From assembly GCA_046050105.1 (NCBI GenBank), contig JBJOQE010000022.1, forward strand, positions 1 to 18,720: a stretch of DNA of 18,720 bases, in the 5' to 3' direction. A program made the position numbers and the translations under genes. The notes below the pieces were generated by a model. That model did no database searches. It had not been told where the DNA came from and saw only the letters and a program-made list of their open reading frames with translations. Shown here in pieces: positions 1 through 7,839 of this stretch (positions are counted from its first letter, which is position 1; each line of letters starts with the position of its first letter). The stretch comes from JAYQPD01 sp046050105. Its GTDB lineage: Bacteria > Patescibacteriota > Minisyncoccia > Phycocordibacterales > UBA918.

Positions 1-1272
1 GATGCGCTCTTTATTTGCGCGAAGCAGGAAGGTGAAGCTTCTTCCTGAGCCATCAGGGTGGTGAAGTGTAACCAGAATAGTTTTGAGAACTCGAGGAAAC
101 ACGTCGGCAGGCACGCTGATGAGGAATGGAGCGTTGGTCGTGATGGTGAATGAATTGTCTTCGATGTGCTGTGCAATATCTCCCTGCGTTATGGTCATGC
201 CTACCGTTAAGGTCGTCGTCGCTTCTGCGCCGTCATCTACAGGAAACTGTACGTCGCCTACAGTGTTCTCGCTCCACGTGCGCACAAATGTCACTGCACC
301 GGATGAGTAATTGCCGCTGTGGTCTTTGGCAAAAATGGTATATCCATACACGGTGCCCTCAGTGCCGCTCTGGTCAATGAACTGTTCCTGTGGTCCTTCG
401 TACACGATAACGCCGTCATATGGGTCCACCGGCACGGTGCCAGGGAGCCTCATGATGCGTACATCGCGGAAATCTGACTCTTGTGGGTTTTTCCAGGTGA
501 GCGCCACACCGTCTATGGTGGAAACTCCAGTGAAAAACGATGGGTTAGATGGCGCCTCGGTGTCCTTTCCTGTGGTCGTCGTCACTTTCAGTGACCTGAA
601 GAGAATTCGTCCATATGCATCCTCGACAGTTACCACCACGGTGTAGGTAGTACCAGGGCGCAGGTCGGTGAGTTGTGTGCGGTGGGTTTCTTCGAACGTC
701 GGGATGGTAAGAGAGCCGAGGGATGTGTCTCCGGTCGTACCCCACCGTATGGTTGCTTTTACTTTGAGATTACTTTCAATGGCGAGCGCAATGGTGTCGC
801 TCTCTGCGAACGCACTCAAGTTGAGCGTGAGCGGCTTCATCTGTGTCCCGCCACCGCTCTGTGTTTCTTGCGGTGTGCTGGTGGCCGTCGCTGCATACGT
901 GGTCGTGGCGCTCGTGGTGCTAAATGCCGAGTACAAAAGTCCAATGTCGTAGGCGCGCACCTGGTAACTGTAGGTTGTTGAGCTTTGGAGTAGTGTGTCG
1001 CTATATCCCGTTGTTGGTGCCGTAACGGTAGCGAGAAACATGCTATTACGGAACACTTCGTAGCCAGCAAGACCGGTATCGTCGGTTGCTGGATCCCATG
1101 TCACTGTAATTGCCGTTTGTGACAGTGGTGTCGCCACAACATTCCCCGGTATCGTCGGAGCGTCATCGGTACCAATGAATTGATTGACGATGAATTGATC
1201 ATTCGCAGCACATGCCATCAATGGTGCCACCATGCAGATGGCCGTAAACATGATGAGTGCGCGTATGAACAT
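1..1272 (-). CDS. Secreted fibronectin type III repeat protein, 3' end outside window
   Basis: The frame is open from the ATG at 1272 to the window edge (424 codons, no stop), so the gene is partial at its 3' end. Residues 1-23 form a signal peptide: MFIRAL, a hydrophobic core, then PLMAC. LMAC could be a lipobox with C21 as the modified cysteine, or cleavage could follow ACA. Three FN3-like beta domains follow at about residues 38-125, 145-235 and 240-335. Visible hallmarks are TWDPATDDTGLAGYEVFRN, LRPGTTYTVVV and LTWKNPQESDF. A Thr/Ser-rich linker (about 120-140) separates the first two. After residue 335 comes another beta-rich region (AEATTTLTVGMTITQGDI) that I do not recognise. The start lies 7 nt after the preceding gene, so it is the fourth gene of the surface operon. 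Its likely role is as an extracellular adhesive or structural protein; the ligand cannot be inferred. Confidence 0.85.
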   Translation of the reverse strand, partial: MFIRALIMFTAICMVAPLMACAANDQFIVNQFIGTDDAPTIPGNVVATPLSQTAITVTWDPATDDTGLAGYEVFRNSMFLATVTAPTTGYSDTLLQSSTTYSYQVRAYDIGLLYSAFSTTSATTTYAATATSTPQETQSGGGTQMKPLTLNLSAFAESDTIALAIESNLKVKATIRWGTTGDTSLGSLTIPTFEETHRTQLTDLRPGTTYTVVVTVEDAYGRILFRSLKVTTTTGKDTEAPSNPSFFTGVSTIDGVALTWKNPQESDFRDVRIMRLPGTVPVDPYDGVIVYEGPQEQFIDQSGTEGTVYGYTIFAKDHSGNYSSGAVTFVRTWSENTVGDVQFPVDDGAEATTTLTVGMTITQGDIAQHIEDNSFTITTNAPFLISVPADVFPRVLKTILVTLHHPDGSGRSFTFLLRANKERI

Positions 1273-1279
1273 ATCGTAA

Positions 1280-2026
1280 TTACAAAGGTAGTGCAGTGAT
1301 CGTGGTCGTTGCGTAGTAGATGCCTTCCTCAATCATTGCGTTTGCACCGAGTCCTACGCGGAAGTTGAGTACGGTATCCGTGCCATTTGGATGGTTACCA
1401 CTCACGCGGCGCGCGAATTCTGCGGCCGAAGTAGTGAGACCATCCCAACACGCAAGTGTTGTATCTCCCGAGCCGCTATTGCACGCAACTCCGTTATCTT
1501 TGAAGCGCGTTGCAATATCGACACCTTCAGGACTGTACCCAAAACGCTCATCGCCCGCAGGCACTGCAAAGGTGAAGTCGGGGTCTGCGCTACTGGGTAC
1601 GTAATTGCCAATAGTCACTCCAGTCGCCGATTGCATTGCTGGTGAGTTTGAGGCAGTGATCATGAGCTGGTATCCTGCTGCGTTGTCGGTTACCACGGTA
1701 AGGGTGGTCGAGCCATTCGAGGTACCTCCCGTGAGACCCCCGATTGCAGGACTCAACACCACATCAGGCGATGCCGATAACGACAGGTAGTTGAGAAGTG
1801 TGTGTTGGTAGCCAGCACCTAACCTATATGAGGCTGCTGCTGAATCACCGGTACCCACTTCTCCCAGAGTATCTTCTAGCGTGTAGGTCGACGACGTCGA
1901 TCGAGCGCCACCGAAGTTCACGCTATCACTCTCTATCTTGTAGTTATCACTCTGCATCACTTGTGCATGAAGCGTCGCTCCTGCAAGAGAGCACACCATG
2001 GTGATACATAGGATGAGTTTCCACAT
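1280..2026 (-). CDS. Secreted WxL-like surface protein, paralogue B
   Basis: A 248-residue secreted protein with a Sec signal peptide (MWKLILCITMVCSLAGATLHA, about residues 1-21). Residues 25-75 carry a motif seen in many bacterial surface proteins: NYKIESDSVNFGG, a Ser/Thr stretch, YTLEDTLGEVGTG and YRLGAGYQ. The remainder matches the product encoded at 3007-3714: SPAIGGLTGG, VTDNAAGYQLMITASNSPAMQ, DFTF, FGYS, a CN(T/S)G...CW pair likely to form a disulfide, and a C-terminal YYATTTITALP strand. This layout resembles WxL-domain cell-wall proteins of Firmicutes, but the tryptophans that name that domain are missing, so the relationship is remote and inferred. It starts 6 nt after the DUF916-like gene and ends 7 nt before the FN3 gene, with no clear Shine-Dalgarno. 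Probable role: non-covalent surface layer or adhesion component. Confidence 0.8.
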   Translation of the reverse strand: MWKLILCITMVCSLAGATLHAQVMQSDNYKIESDSVNFGGARSTSSTYTLEDTLGEVGTGDSAAASYRLGAGYQHTLLNYLSLSASPDVVLSPAIGGLTGGTSNGSTTLTVVTDNAAGYQLMITASNSPAMQSATGVTIGNYVPSSADPDFTFAVPAGDERFGYSPEGVDIATRFKDNGVACNSGSGDTTLACWDGLTTSAAEFARRVSGNHPNGTDTVLNFRVGLGANAMIEEGIYYATTTITALPL

Positions 2027-2032
2027 AACACA

Positions 2033-3004
2033 CTAACGTTTCCGCTTAAACTCAAAGTGCGTCGCGAAGAATCTGATGATAAAGAACAATATGAAGAGTC
2101 CGCCAATGCCGATAGCCACAGGGACAAGCGGGATGACCCAAAATGTCAGTGTGATGCGATCAACTTGGTCTCCATAACCGCGCTTAATTGCGGCTTCTGC
2201 GGTGTAACGTCCCATAAGTGCTTTGCGATTCCATTCGACTTCGCGCAAACGAAGTGATTCAGGAAGTGCAAACCATGGCTCTACTGCAACAGTGTCCACC
2301 TGGGTACCTATCATGTTTTTGATAGTGATTTCTCCCGAGGGATTCACATGCATCGTGCCAGTGTTACGGAACAACATTTGGAATGGGATAGGGCCTTGCG
2401 TGAAGTACGTCTGTGATGTCCTGAATGACTCAAGCGATCCCTCGTATCCCTGACCTCCGGGAACCGTCACAAAGAAGAGTACGCCGATGCGCGATACGAT
2501 CGCGGCTGCACCCTGTTCTGGTGCATCTTCGTTTTTCTTCGAAGTGGTAGTAAAGAGGACGGAGCCGTAATACCCTCCTGGCTCGGCATTTTCAGGCACC
2601 GAGACAGTAACCGGCACACGCGCCTTCCGTGCTTGAGGAAGCATAAACTTCCATTCGGGAACACTGAAGAAATCGCGCAGTGAATGCGGGCCACGATCGT
2701 CGCCCAAGAGCAGCACGGTTTGTTCTGGATCATTCGAACCCTTCATATCTTCAACGACCACTTCAAACTCTCGATCATCGCCCATGCGATTAGCGAGCGT
2801 TACTTCTACCGTGCGCGATTCACCTGGTTTAAGCATGAGCTCAACCTTACCGGGACCAACCACAAAATCGCCGAAGACTTCTGTTGTTGGCAATGCTTCA
2901 GAGACATAGGCAGCTGAAGCAACGGTTGGCATACATCCAACACTCGCCAGCACGAAGAACGAAAGAACGATGTTCAGGGTGCGCATGTGTTGTATGCGAG
3001 TCAT
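2033..3004 (-). CDS. DUF916/WxIP-like membrane-anchored surface protein
   Basis: A 323-residue protein with an N-terminal signal peptide (hydrophobic about 8-25, likely cleavage at VASA-A), two beta-sandwich regions, one C-terminal membrane helix (about 289-312, IPLVPVAIGIGGLFILFFII) and a short basic cytoplasmic tail (FKRKR). Residues 45-180 look like a DUF916-type domain: LKPGESRTVEVTLANR, then VPENAEPGGYYGSVLFTT. In Firmicutes, DUF916/DUF3324 proteins (WxIP) have the same signal-beta-beta-TM-basic-tail layout, are encoded beside WxL proteins and bind both them and peptidoglycan. Here the gene lies between two WxL-like paralogues, which supports an equivalent complex. The start at 3004 is 2 nt from the upstream stop. 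ATG at 2986 (M7) is an alternative and would give a shorter signal peptide. The family call rests on motif and topology only. Confidence 0.75.
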   Translation of the reverse strand: MTRIQHMRTLNIVLSFFVLASVGCMPTVASAAYVSEALPTTEVFGDFVVGPGKVELMLKPGESRTVEVTLANRMGDDREFEVVVEDMKGSNDPEQTVLLLGDDRGPHSLRDFFSVPEWKFMLPQARKARVPVTVSVPENAEPGGYYGSVLFTTTSKKNEDAPEQGAAAIVSRIGVLFFVTVPGGQGYEGSLESFRTSQTYFTQGPIPFQMLFRNTGTMHVNPSGEITIKNMIGTQVDTVAVEPWFALPESLRLREVEWNRKALMGRYTAEAAIKRGYGDQVDRITLTFWVIPLVPVAIGIGGLFILFFIIRFFATHFEFKRKR

Positions 3005-3006
3005 GA

Positions 3007-3714
3007 TTAGTTGGTGGTGGCAGTAAGGGTTGAGGTCGCGCGGTAGGTGTCTTCAGGAAGTGCGGGAGATGGGTTTGAGGGTATGTTCACACGGAAATAC
3101 AACGTGGACGAAGCTCCAGAAACCGACGTAGGTGTCGTGCGAAGTAGCGTTGATGTTGCGGTGGTCGAAAGGTTGTACCAACACGATGTTTTCCCGGTGG
3201 TATCGTTTGTACCGGTGTTACATGTTGAGCCGTTGTCGAGGAACTTCTGGGCGAGGTCTGCGGTAGTCGATGCGGTTACTGAGTACCCGAACTCTGCCTG
3301 CTGTCCGGATGTAGTTGATGCAAAGGTGAAGTCAGGGACATTGGCAGTTGCTGGCGTATAGTCAGCAATAACGCCACCTTGGCTAATACCCTGCATTGCA
3401 GGGCTCCCTGACGCGGTAATGGTCATGGTGAAGCCTGCTGCATCGTTCGTGTAGACACGAACGCTGGTCTGACCTTCAGACACACCGCCCGTGATACCTC
3501 CGATTGCAGAAAGTGTAATATCCGCAGCAGTCGCAAGAAATGAAATTTCTGACGTGATTTGCTGTGAAACGACAAATTGGTCGTACGCTGACTGCCCGAA
3601 TGACGCAATTGGTTCAAGCATGAGGTAGCTCGCATATCCGGTGAATGCCACGAGTAACGTTGCTGCTATAGCGTCACGAAGTGCCTTAGTGAGTGTTTTT
3701 GATGTGTGTTGCAT
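3007..3714 (-). CDS. WxL-like surface protein, paralogue A
   Basis: A 235-residue protein, first gene of the surface operon. The N terminus is basic and then hydrophobic (AATLLVAFTGYASYLML, about 17-33), which fits an uncleaved signal anchor or an unusually placed signal peptide. From about residue 60 it parallels the product of 1280-2026: LSAIGGITGG, YTNDAAGFTMTITASGSPAMQ, DFTF, FGYS, a CNTG...SCW cysteine pair and a terminal TYRATSTLTAT strand. It lacks the long SDxxNFGG/YxLEDTxGE region of paralogue B, so it looks like the minimal version. The next gene begins 2 nt after its stop. The protein is very rich in Thr, Ser and Ala, as expected for an exported surface protein. Upstream, TACAAA lies 5 nt from the ATG, but I see no convincing -35. 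No enzymatic motif is visible. Confidence 0.8.
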   Translation of the reverse strand: MQHTSKTLTKALRDAIAATLLVAFTGYASYLMLEPIASFGQSAYDQFVVSQQITSEISFLATAADITLSAIGGITGGVSEGQTSVRVYTNDAAGFTMTITASGSPAMQGISQGGVIADYTPATANVPDFTFASTTSGQQAEFGYSVTASTTADLAQKFLDNGSTCNTGTNDTTGKTSCWYNLSTTATSTLLRTTPTSVSGASSTLYFRVNIPSNPSPALPEDTYRATSTLTATTN

Positions 3715-3775
3715 AAATTTTTTGTAATTGTGTACGTGAATAAATTTCGACCTTGCTACTCATCTTGGTGATGAA

Positions 3776-3810
3776 TAGCGGAGAACGCGCCTCAGGTGCG
3801 CTCTCCGCTA
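3776..3810 (-). other. Hairpin between tethered regulator and surface operon
   Basis: TAGCGGAGA (3776-3784) and TCTCCGCTA (3802-3810) are perfect 9-bp arms with an additional GCGC/GCGC pair inside. It begins 5 nt after the stop of the helix-turn-helix gene. No T-tract follows on either strand, so it is not a standard intrinsic terminator. It could be an mRNA-processing or stability hairpin allowing different expression of regulator and surface genes. Confidence 0.6.
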
Positions 3811-3814
3811 CACG

Positions 3815-4606
3815 TCACGGCGACTGACCGACCGGCACAATGACAAAGCGGTAGGTATCGCCTGTACCGTCGCCAAAAACCGGCACAATGGTGCCTGTAT
3901 TATCTTCACCCACAGAGACGATCACCTCATCGGAAAATGATTCTTTTACGTCCTGAATAGAAGCATCACTTGCGTCACCAGGCAGAACCACAACACCCTG
4001 ACGAGCAGGCAATGGGAGCGGTGTCTCATCGTCAGCCTGTGTCACTACTACGTCTTCTTGCCAGAAAAATGCGAAGGTGCCTACACGTTGCATAACCTCT
4101 AAAAACGAGCCGAGCGCAAAAGCCTGTTGTGCTCCACGAGATATCACAGGCATGAACACAGTAGCCACCGCGAGGATCATACCTACCGAAACTGCGGTGA
4201 ATGCATACCGATGTGCTCCGTCAAATGGTGCGAAGCCCGGAGCCGCTATGTCCTCATCTGCCAGGAGTAACTCCACGACATCGTCCGCTGTATGCGTTCG
4301 TGGTGTGGTAAGTGTATTTTCAACAGTAACTGTTGCGTGTGCAGAGGCTCTCGCGCGCAACATTTCTCGTTCATTGGTGCGTTCGATGCGGAGCGCTTCT
4401 TTGCGTGCTTCACGGGCACGCTCACTCTCCACCAAGAAAACTTCAAGTGAGGCAGCGTCGATAAACCAAGTAATGCCAACACGCTTCGCACCAATTTTAC
4501 CTTCGCGTGCGAGTCGCGAAATATAATCACTGGTATATCCAGAGCGCGCACTCGCTTCTTTTGAAGAGAGAAAATTTATAGTGTTGTTTTGTACTGTTAC
4601 GCTCAT
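3815..4606 (-). CDS. Membrane-tethered helix-turn-helix protein (A)
   Basis: A 263-residue protein. Residues 12-58 form an excisionase/MerR-like winged helix-turn-helix (SSKEASARSGYTSDYISRLA, then KIGAKRVGITWFIDAASLEVFL). Residues 60-90 are highly charged and probably helical (EREMLRAR). One membrane helix spans about 134-156 (YAFTAVSVGMILAVATVFMPVI), and about 105 residues of acidic, beta-rich sequence follow, probably outside the cell. This suggests a one-component regulator with DNA-binding head inside and sensor outside, or a chromosome-membrane tether; function is inferred. The DNA-binding head matches the product of 5083-6189. It is 100 bp upstream of the surface operon on the same strand, so that operon is the natural candidate target. 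AAGGAG lies 18 nt before the ATG, too far for an ordinary ribosome-binding site. The stop is TGA. Confidence 0.75.
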   Translation of the reverse strand: MSVTVQNNTINFLSSKEASARSGYTSDYISRLAREGKIGAKRVGITWFIDAASLEVFLVESERAREARKEALRIERTNEREMLRARASAHATVTVENTLTTPRTHTADDVVELLLADEDIAAPGFAPFDGAHRYAFTAVSVGMILAVATVFMPVISRGAQQAFALGSFLEVMQRVGTFAFFWQEDVVVTQADDETPLPLPARQGVVVLPGDASDASIQDVKESFSDEVIVSVGEDNTGTIVPVFGDGTGDTYRFVIVPVGQSP

Positions 4607-5082
4607 GATACGTTGGCGCCGATATCTCCTTTATTTTAAAGCGAAATCGGTAAAAACACGCATAAAAAATGACTGATAAATGTGGACAACATTTATCAAA
4701 AAAATCCGATAATTTTTATAAAATTCCTCGCAATACTAATGGATAGTTGTCAAAAAAAACGTTGACTCACTCATTGGAAAAAAATGTGTACCCACAAGCA
4801 AAACAGCAAGGTTACAAAGCACGTCTAAGAGGTGCATCAAATACGTTCAACACATACAGACAAGAAGCACATCTGCGCGAATATTACACAGAGTGCATGC
4901 GCACATCCTAGAAGATGGTGGCGGGTGCGTAACTCTAAACTGCGGTGGGTGTGCGAGTACTGCAGTAAGATATAATTTCTTGGCTCACATTGACATCAAC
5001 TTCTCTCTTTCCAGTCATCACGCGGGGTACTCACTCTGGCAACAGGGACACTACTGTACCGCGGTGAGATGCCGTGAAGCTA
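4607..5082. other. 476-bp intergenic region, no convincing gene
   Basis: Short frames here show no family resemblance and no start signals. The left part (4607-4770) is AT-rich and probably the control region of the gene starting at 4606. It holds a TAAAAT-like -10 on the minus strand near 4631-4640 and the perfect inverted repeat at 4675-4697. A consensus TATAAT lies on the plus strand at 4971-4976, just after the 10-bp palindrome TACTGCAGTA (4958-4967), but it lacks a -35 and points into the 3' end of a minus-strand gene. I see no terminator after the gene ending at 5083. Confidence 0.5.
4675..4697. promoter_or_regulatory. Candidate operator: GATAAATG inverted repeat
   Basis: GATAAATG (4675-4682) and CATTTATC (4690-4697) are perfect 8-bp arms around a 7-nt centre, 69 bp before the start of the helix-turn-helix gene at 4606. 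A minus-strand TATAAA (4715-4720) would place a transcription start just ahead of it, the usual position for an autoregulatory operator. The centre TGTGGACAA is one base off the DnaA box TGTGGATAA. Function is inferred. Confidence 0.4.
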
Positions 5083-6189
5083 TTAAATATGGCTTAAAAC
5101 ATAGTTATCTCGTATATCCGAGATAGCAGCATGCATATGTGAGAAGGTCGTGTATACAGATTCAACATGTATATTTGAGGTATATCTGGTGATGCCCGTA
5201 TTGGCAATTCCTGACGATAGATAAGTATGCTCCGCAGAAACCGCTGCTGCTGTAGCGAAGAGTGCCGCAGAAATACTGGTAAGCACAAAGAAATACGCAA
5301 GAACACCTTTCCAGGTCAGCCTATGTACTTGCATGGGCGGTACCACAGGGATAGCGGAGCGCTGTGGTCCAGGGGATGTACGTGGCAGCGGGGTTCGTGC
5401 AGGTAGTGAACGCCTCGTGAGACTTTCACGAGGCCGTGACACTGCTACATGCTCGTTGGCATTAAAATCATGCGCGAGATTCATGCGTTCAAGAAAGCGT
5501 GCCTTTTCTTCAAGTGGGTCATGTGCTGTGCTCGTAATACCAAGATTTACCTTGCTATTACGCTCTTGTTCGCGGTACACGCGTAGATGACGCTCAAGAG
5601 AGCTTACATTCTTTGTTGGTGCAAGCGTGGGAGATGCCACTTCTTGCTCTTCGAGTGAGCTCACCACTATGGTGCCGTTCCATACTACTTCTCGTGGAGC
5701 TGTTTTATTGAACTGTACTAAATTACCCTCCTCATCAACAGTGAGATGTTCTGTGTGGGTATTATTGAGCTCAACTACAGATTCACGAGGGGTACTCGTG
5801 CGCACGTGCATATGCCGAGACGGCGGCACTACTGTAGCGACCTCAGGTATAAGTGCAGTCTCGTCGGCATGATACTTCACTGCAGGTGCAGTAAGACGCG
5901 CACGATATGCTGAAGTACTCCCTCGGTGTATGGGAATCGCTGTTTCTCCTGCGCTATCGACTATCGCTGCCTTAACTGCCTGCCGCGTCTTTTCATAGGT
6001 ACTCCTCCCACGCGTGCGCTTGTGGGCAGTGATCTCATCACGCACCACATACCAGGTTCGCCCCACGAGTTTAGCATCGATTTTCTTGGCTCGACATAGT
6101 TGTCCGATATAGTCGCTTGTATAGCCAGTTTCTCGGGCAGCCGAGCTAACCTTAATATAGCGCTTGCCACCGAGGTCGAGGTACTCCAT
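5083..6189 (-). CDS. Membrane-tethered helix-turn-helix protein (B)
   Basis: A 368-residue protein. Residues 10-55 form the same DNA-binding head as the product of 3815-4606: YIKVSSAARETGYTSDYIGQ, then KIDAKLVGRTWYVV. A long, poorly conserved, probably disordered linker follows (about 60-290, rich in Thr, Pro, Arg and Glu). One membrane helix spans about 295-317 (VLAYFFVLTSISAALFATAAAV), with about 50 residues after it. Unlike protein A, most of the chain lies before the membrane segment, so the DNA-binding head could reach far from the membrane. I chose ATG 6189 because the domain begins right after it. An upstream ATG at 6279 would add 30 residues with an odd CVCVCF run encoded by the CA repeat, and would lie upstream of the promoter at 6199-6207. 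The target genes are unknown. Confidence 0.7.
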   Translation of the reverse strand: MEYLDLGGKRYIKVSSAARETGYTSDYIGQLCRAKKIDAKLVGRTWYVVRDEITAHKRTRGRSTYEKTRQAVKAAIVDSAGETAIPIHRGSTSAYRARLTAPAVKYHADETALIPEVATVVPPSRHMHVRTSTPRESVVELNNTHTEHLTVDEEGNLVQFNKTAPREVVWNGTIVVSSLEEQEVASPTLAPTKNVSSLERHLRVYREQERNSKVNLGITSTAHDPLEEKARFLERMNLAHDFNANEHVAVSRPRESLTRRSLPARTPLPRTSPGPQRSAIPVVPPMQVHRLTWKGVLAYFFVLTSISAALFATAAAVSAEHTYLSSGIANTGITRYTSNIHVESVYTTFSHMHAAISDIRDNYVLSHI

Positions 6190-6198
6190 ATGTATGTG

Positions 6199-6207
6199 AG
6201 TATACCA
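6199..6207 (-). promoter_or_regulatory. Extended -10 promoter of helix-turn-helix gene B
   Basis: Minus-strand TGGTATACT: TATACT at 6199-6204 preceded by TGG, 9 nt before the ATG at 6189. Transcription would start only 2-3 nt before the start codon. No good -35 is visible. Confidence 0.6.
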
Positions 6208-6265
6208 ACGCCCTGTCAGACCACCAGGTACCGTGGTGGACAACTCAAAGCACACACACACACAA

Positions 6266-6299
6266 AAAAAACACCACAAGCTATACTTGTGGTGTTTTT
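6266..6299. terminator. Bidirectional intrinsic terminator
   Basis: ACACCACAAG (6271-6280) pairs with CTTGTGGTGT (6286-6295) across loop CTATA, with an A-run on the left and a T-run on the right. It separates gatB from the helix-turn-helix gene and can stop transcripts in either direction. A (CA)n tract at 6251-6264 adjoins it. Confidence 0.85.
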
Positions 6300-6326
6300 A
6301 GAATCCGTTACTCACTCCTAGGATGG

Positions 6327-6369
6327 GTTGAGTGTAGAGTTCGAACGAAGGTTCAATCTCACACACAAC
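6327..6369 (-). other. Imperfect hairpin in gatB 3' untranslated region
   Basis: GTTG-GTGT-AGA-GAAC pairs in order with GTTC-TCT-ACAC-CAAC across loop GAAG, giving about 17 paired positions with small bulges. It lies between the gatB stop (6405) and the terminator at 6266. It could stabilise the 3' end of the transcript. TTCGAAC in this stretch first suggested a tRNA T-loop, but no tRNA can be folded. Confidence 0.4.
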
Positions 6370-6404
6370 ATCCGCGCAGCATACAGTATGGATCACTCTC
6401 GAGC

Positions 6405-7832
6405 CTACCCGAGGGCCTGCACTAGGGCATCCTTGAGAGCAGCAGGGTCTACAGCTCCTTTACCTTTCTTCATACCCTGGCCAATGAGGAACTGTATGGA
6501 GGCGAGCTTCCCAGCACGATATTCGGCGACAACAATAGGGTTTTCAGCAATAATTTCTGCAATAATACGGTCAAGTGTTGCCGCATCACGCGTAATTAAC
6601 AACCCACGGCTCTCAACTATATCTCGGGCCGAGACCCCCGTAAGTACTTCAGGAAGGATGTCTTTCGCGACCCGGGACGTAATGCCCCCTTGAGCAATAA
6701 GCTCACAAAGAGAAGTAAAGCTGTCGTAGGCCTCAGTTGATTGAGTGATGGGGGGTATGGCACCGGAAGTAAGTGCACCCACTACGTCGGTAGTAAGATA
6801 GTTTGCTGCGATGGATGCAAGTTTTTGGTTACGTACGATTACAGCATCGAAGTAGTGCCGGATATCTCTGTTCTCAATAAGTGTTTCAATTTGCTTACTC
6901 GGCAATCCGAGATTTGCAAAAGAATCCCTTATTTTACTTGGTATTTTCAATGATATCTCGGATGAGCGAGATTCATTATAGACACCTGCATCAGTAGTGC
7001 TGAAGCTTGGGATGTCTGGGTCTGGAAAATATCTGTAGTCGTGCGATGATTCTTTCTTTCGCTGACTAAATGTAGCGCTCTTATTGTCATCCCAACCACG
7101 TGTTTCTTGAATGATTGTTTCCCCTCTTTCAAGTAATGCAGTGTGCCGCTGTACCTCATATATAATGGCGCCCTCTACCGCCTTAAACGAGTTGAGGTTC
7201 TTCACTTCCACTTTGGTACCGAGTGCATTGGTGGCACTTATGGAAATATTTGCCTCGACTCTCATTTCTCCCTTTTCCATATTCGCGTCTGAAACGCCGA
7301 GCTCACGAAGCAAAAGCTGGAGTTCCTTCCCAAAGCGACCTGCCGTTTCTGCATCATGAATGACCGGCTCTGTAACGAGCTCCATAAGGGGCACTCCTGC
7401 ACGGTTGTAGTCGACGAGACTTCCTTCCGCATGCTCGTGTGATGAACGCGCAGTATCCTCCTCAAGATGGATGCGCGTAATTTTTACTCCCGCAAGCTCA
7501 CCTCCTTCAATGAGAGGATACTTAAACTGACTGATCTGGTAGCCCTTTGGAATGTCTGGGTAGAAATAGTTTTTTCTGTCGAACTCTGTATAACCTGCTA
7601 TGGTTGCACCGAGTGCCATACCAACATCGATGACTTTTTTTACTGCTTCACGGTTAACTACCGGCAAAGTACCCGGGTGCGCCATGCACACCGGACACAC
7701 ATGTATGTTGGGCTCTGCTTCATGGGGTGCGTTCGTACATCCACAAAACATTTTTGATGCGGTGGAAAGTTCCACATGAACTTCTAAACCAATAGTAGGT
7801 GTGTATGTTGCCTTATTTGTTTCAGCTGTCAT
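6405..7832 (-). CDS. gatB: Aspartyl/glutamyl-tRNA amidotransferase subunit B
   Basis: A 475-residue protein of usual length for GatB, the subunit of GatCAB that kinases and recognises misacylated Glu-tRNA(Gln) or Asp-tRNA(Asn) for conversion to the amidated forms in the cytoplasm. Family hallmarks are TPTIGLEVHVELSTASKMFC at the start, the CxC...CPVC zinc-type cysteines (CGCTNAPH and HVCPVCMAHPG), VDYNRAGVPLMELVTEP, MRVEANISIS and VEVKNLNSFKAVEGA. The C terminus is the YqeY-like helical tail (FLIGQGMKKGKGAVDP). ATG 7832 is preferred over the frame's first ATG at 7910: the added 26 residues resemble nothing in the family, and a promoter (TTGAGT, 16 nt, TACTAT) ends 7 nt before 7832. gatA and gatC are not in this window, so the complex is not encoded as one operon. 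The stop is TAG. Confidence 0.95.
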   Translation of the reverse strand: MTAETNKATYTPTIGLEVHVELSTASKMFCGCTNAPHEAEPNIHVCPVCMAHPGTLPVVNREAVKKVIDVGMALGATIAGYTEFDRKNYFYPDIPKGYQISQFKYPLIEGGELAGVKITRIHLEEDTARSSHEHAEGSLVDYNRAGVPLMELVTEPVIHDAETAGRFGKELQLLLRELGVSDANMEKGEMRVEANISISATNALGTKVEVKNLNSFKAVEGAIIYEVQRHTALLERGETIIQETRGWDDNKSATFSQRKKESSHDYRYFPDPDIPSFSTTDAGVYNESRSSEISLKIPSKIRDSFANLGLPSKQIETLIENRDIRHYFDAVIVRNQKLASIAANYLTTDVVGALTSGAIPPITQSTEAYDSFTSLCELIAQGGITSRVAKDILPEVLTGVSARDIVESRGLLITRDAATLDRIIAEIIAENPIVVAEYRAGKLASIQFLIGQGMKKGKGAVDPAALKDALVQALG

Positions 7833-7839
7833 ACCGCAC

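Noticed and set aside
3782..3817. TGA recoded as glycine (code 25)
   Set aside because: The frame stays open past the TGA at 3815, but obgE ends with TGA directly before a terminator and no gene needs an internal TGA.
4958..4976. Plus-strand promoter (TATAAT) for an unknown gene
   Set aside because: A perfect -10 but no -35 or extended -10, and no plus-strand gene or RNA follows; kept only as a note in the intergenic entry.
4893..5126. 77-codon plus-strand frame in the 476-bp gap
   Set aside because: No ribosome-binding site or family resemblance. It overlaps the 3' end of the regulator gene on the other strand, and its composition looks random.
6327..6369. tRNA T-arm (TTCGAAC)
   Set aside because: No flanking stems of tRNA geometry on either strand; it is better explained as an imperfect 3' UTR hairpin.
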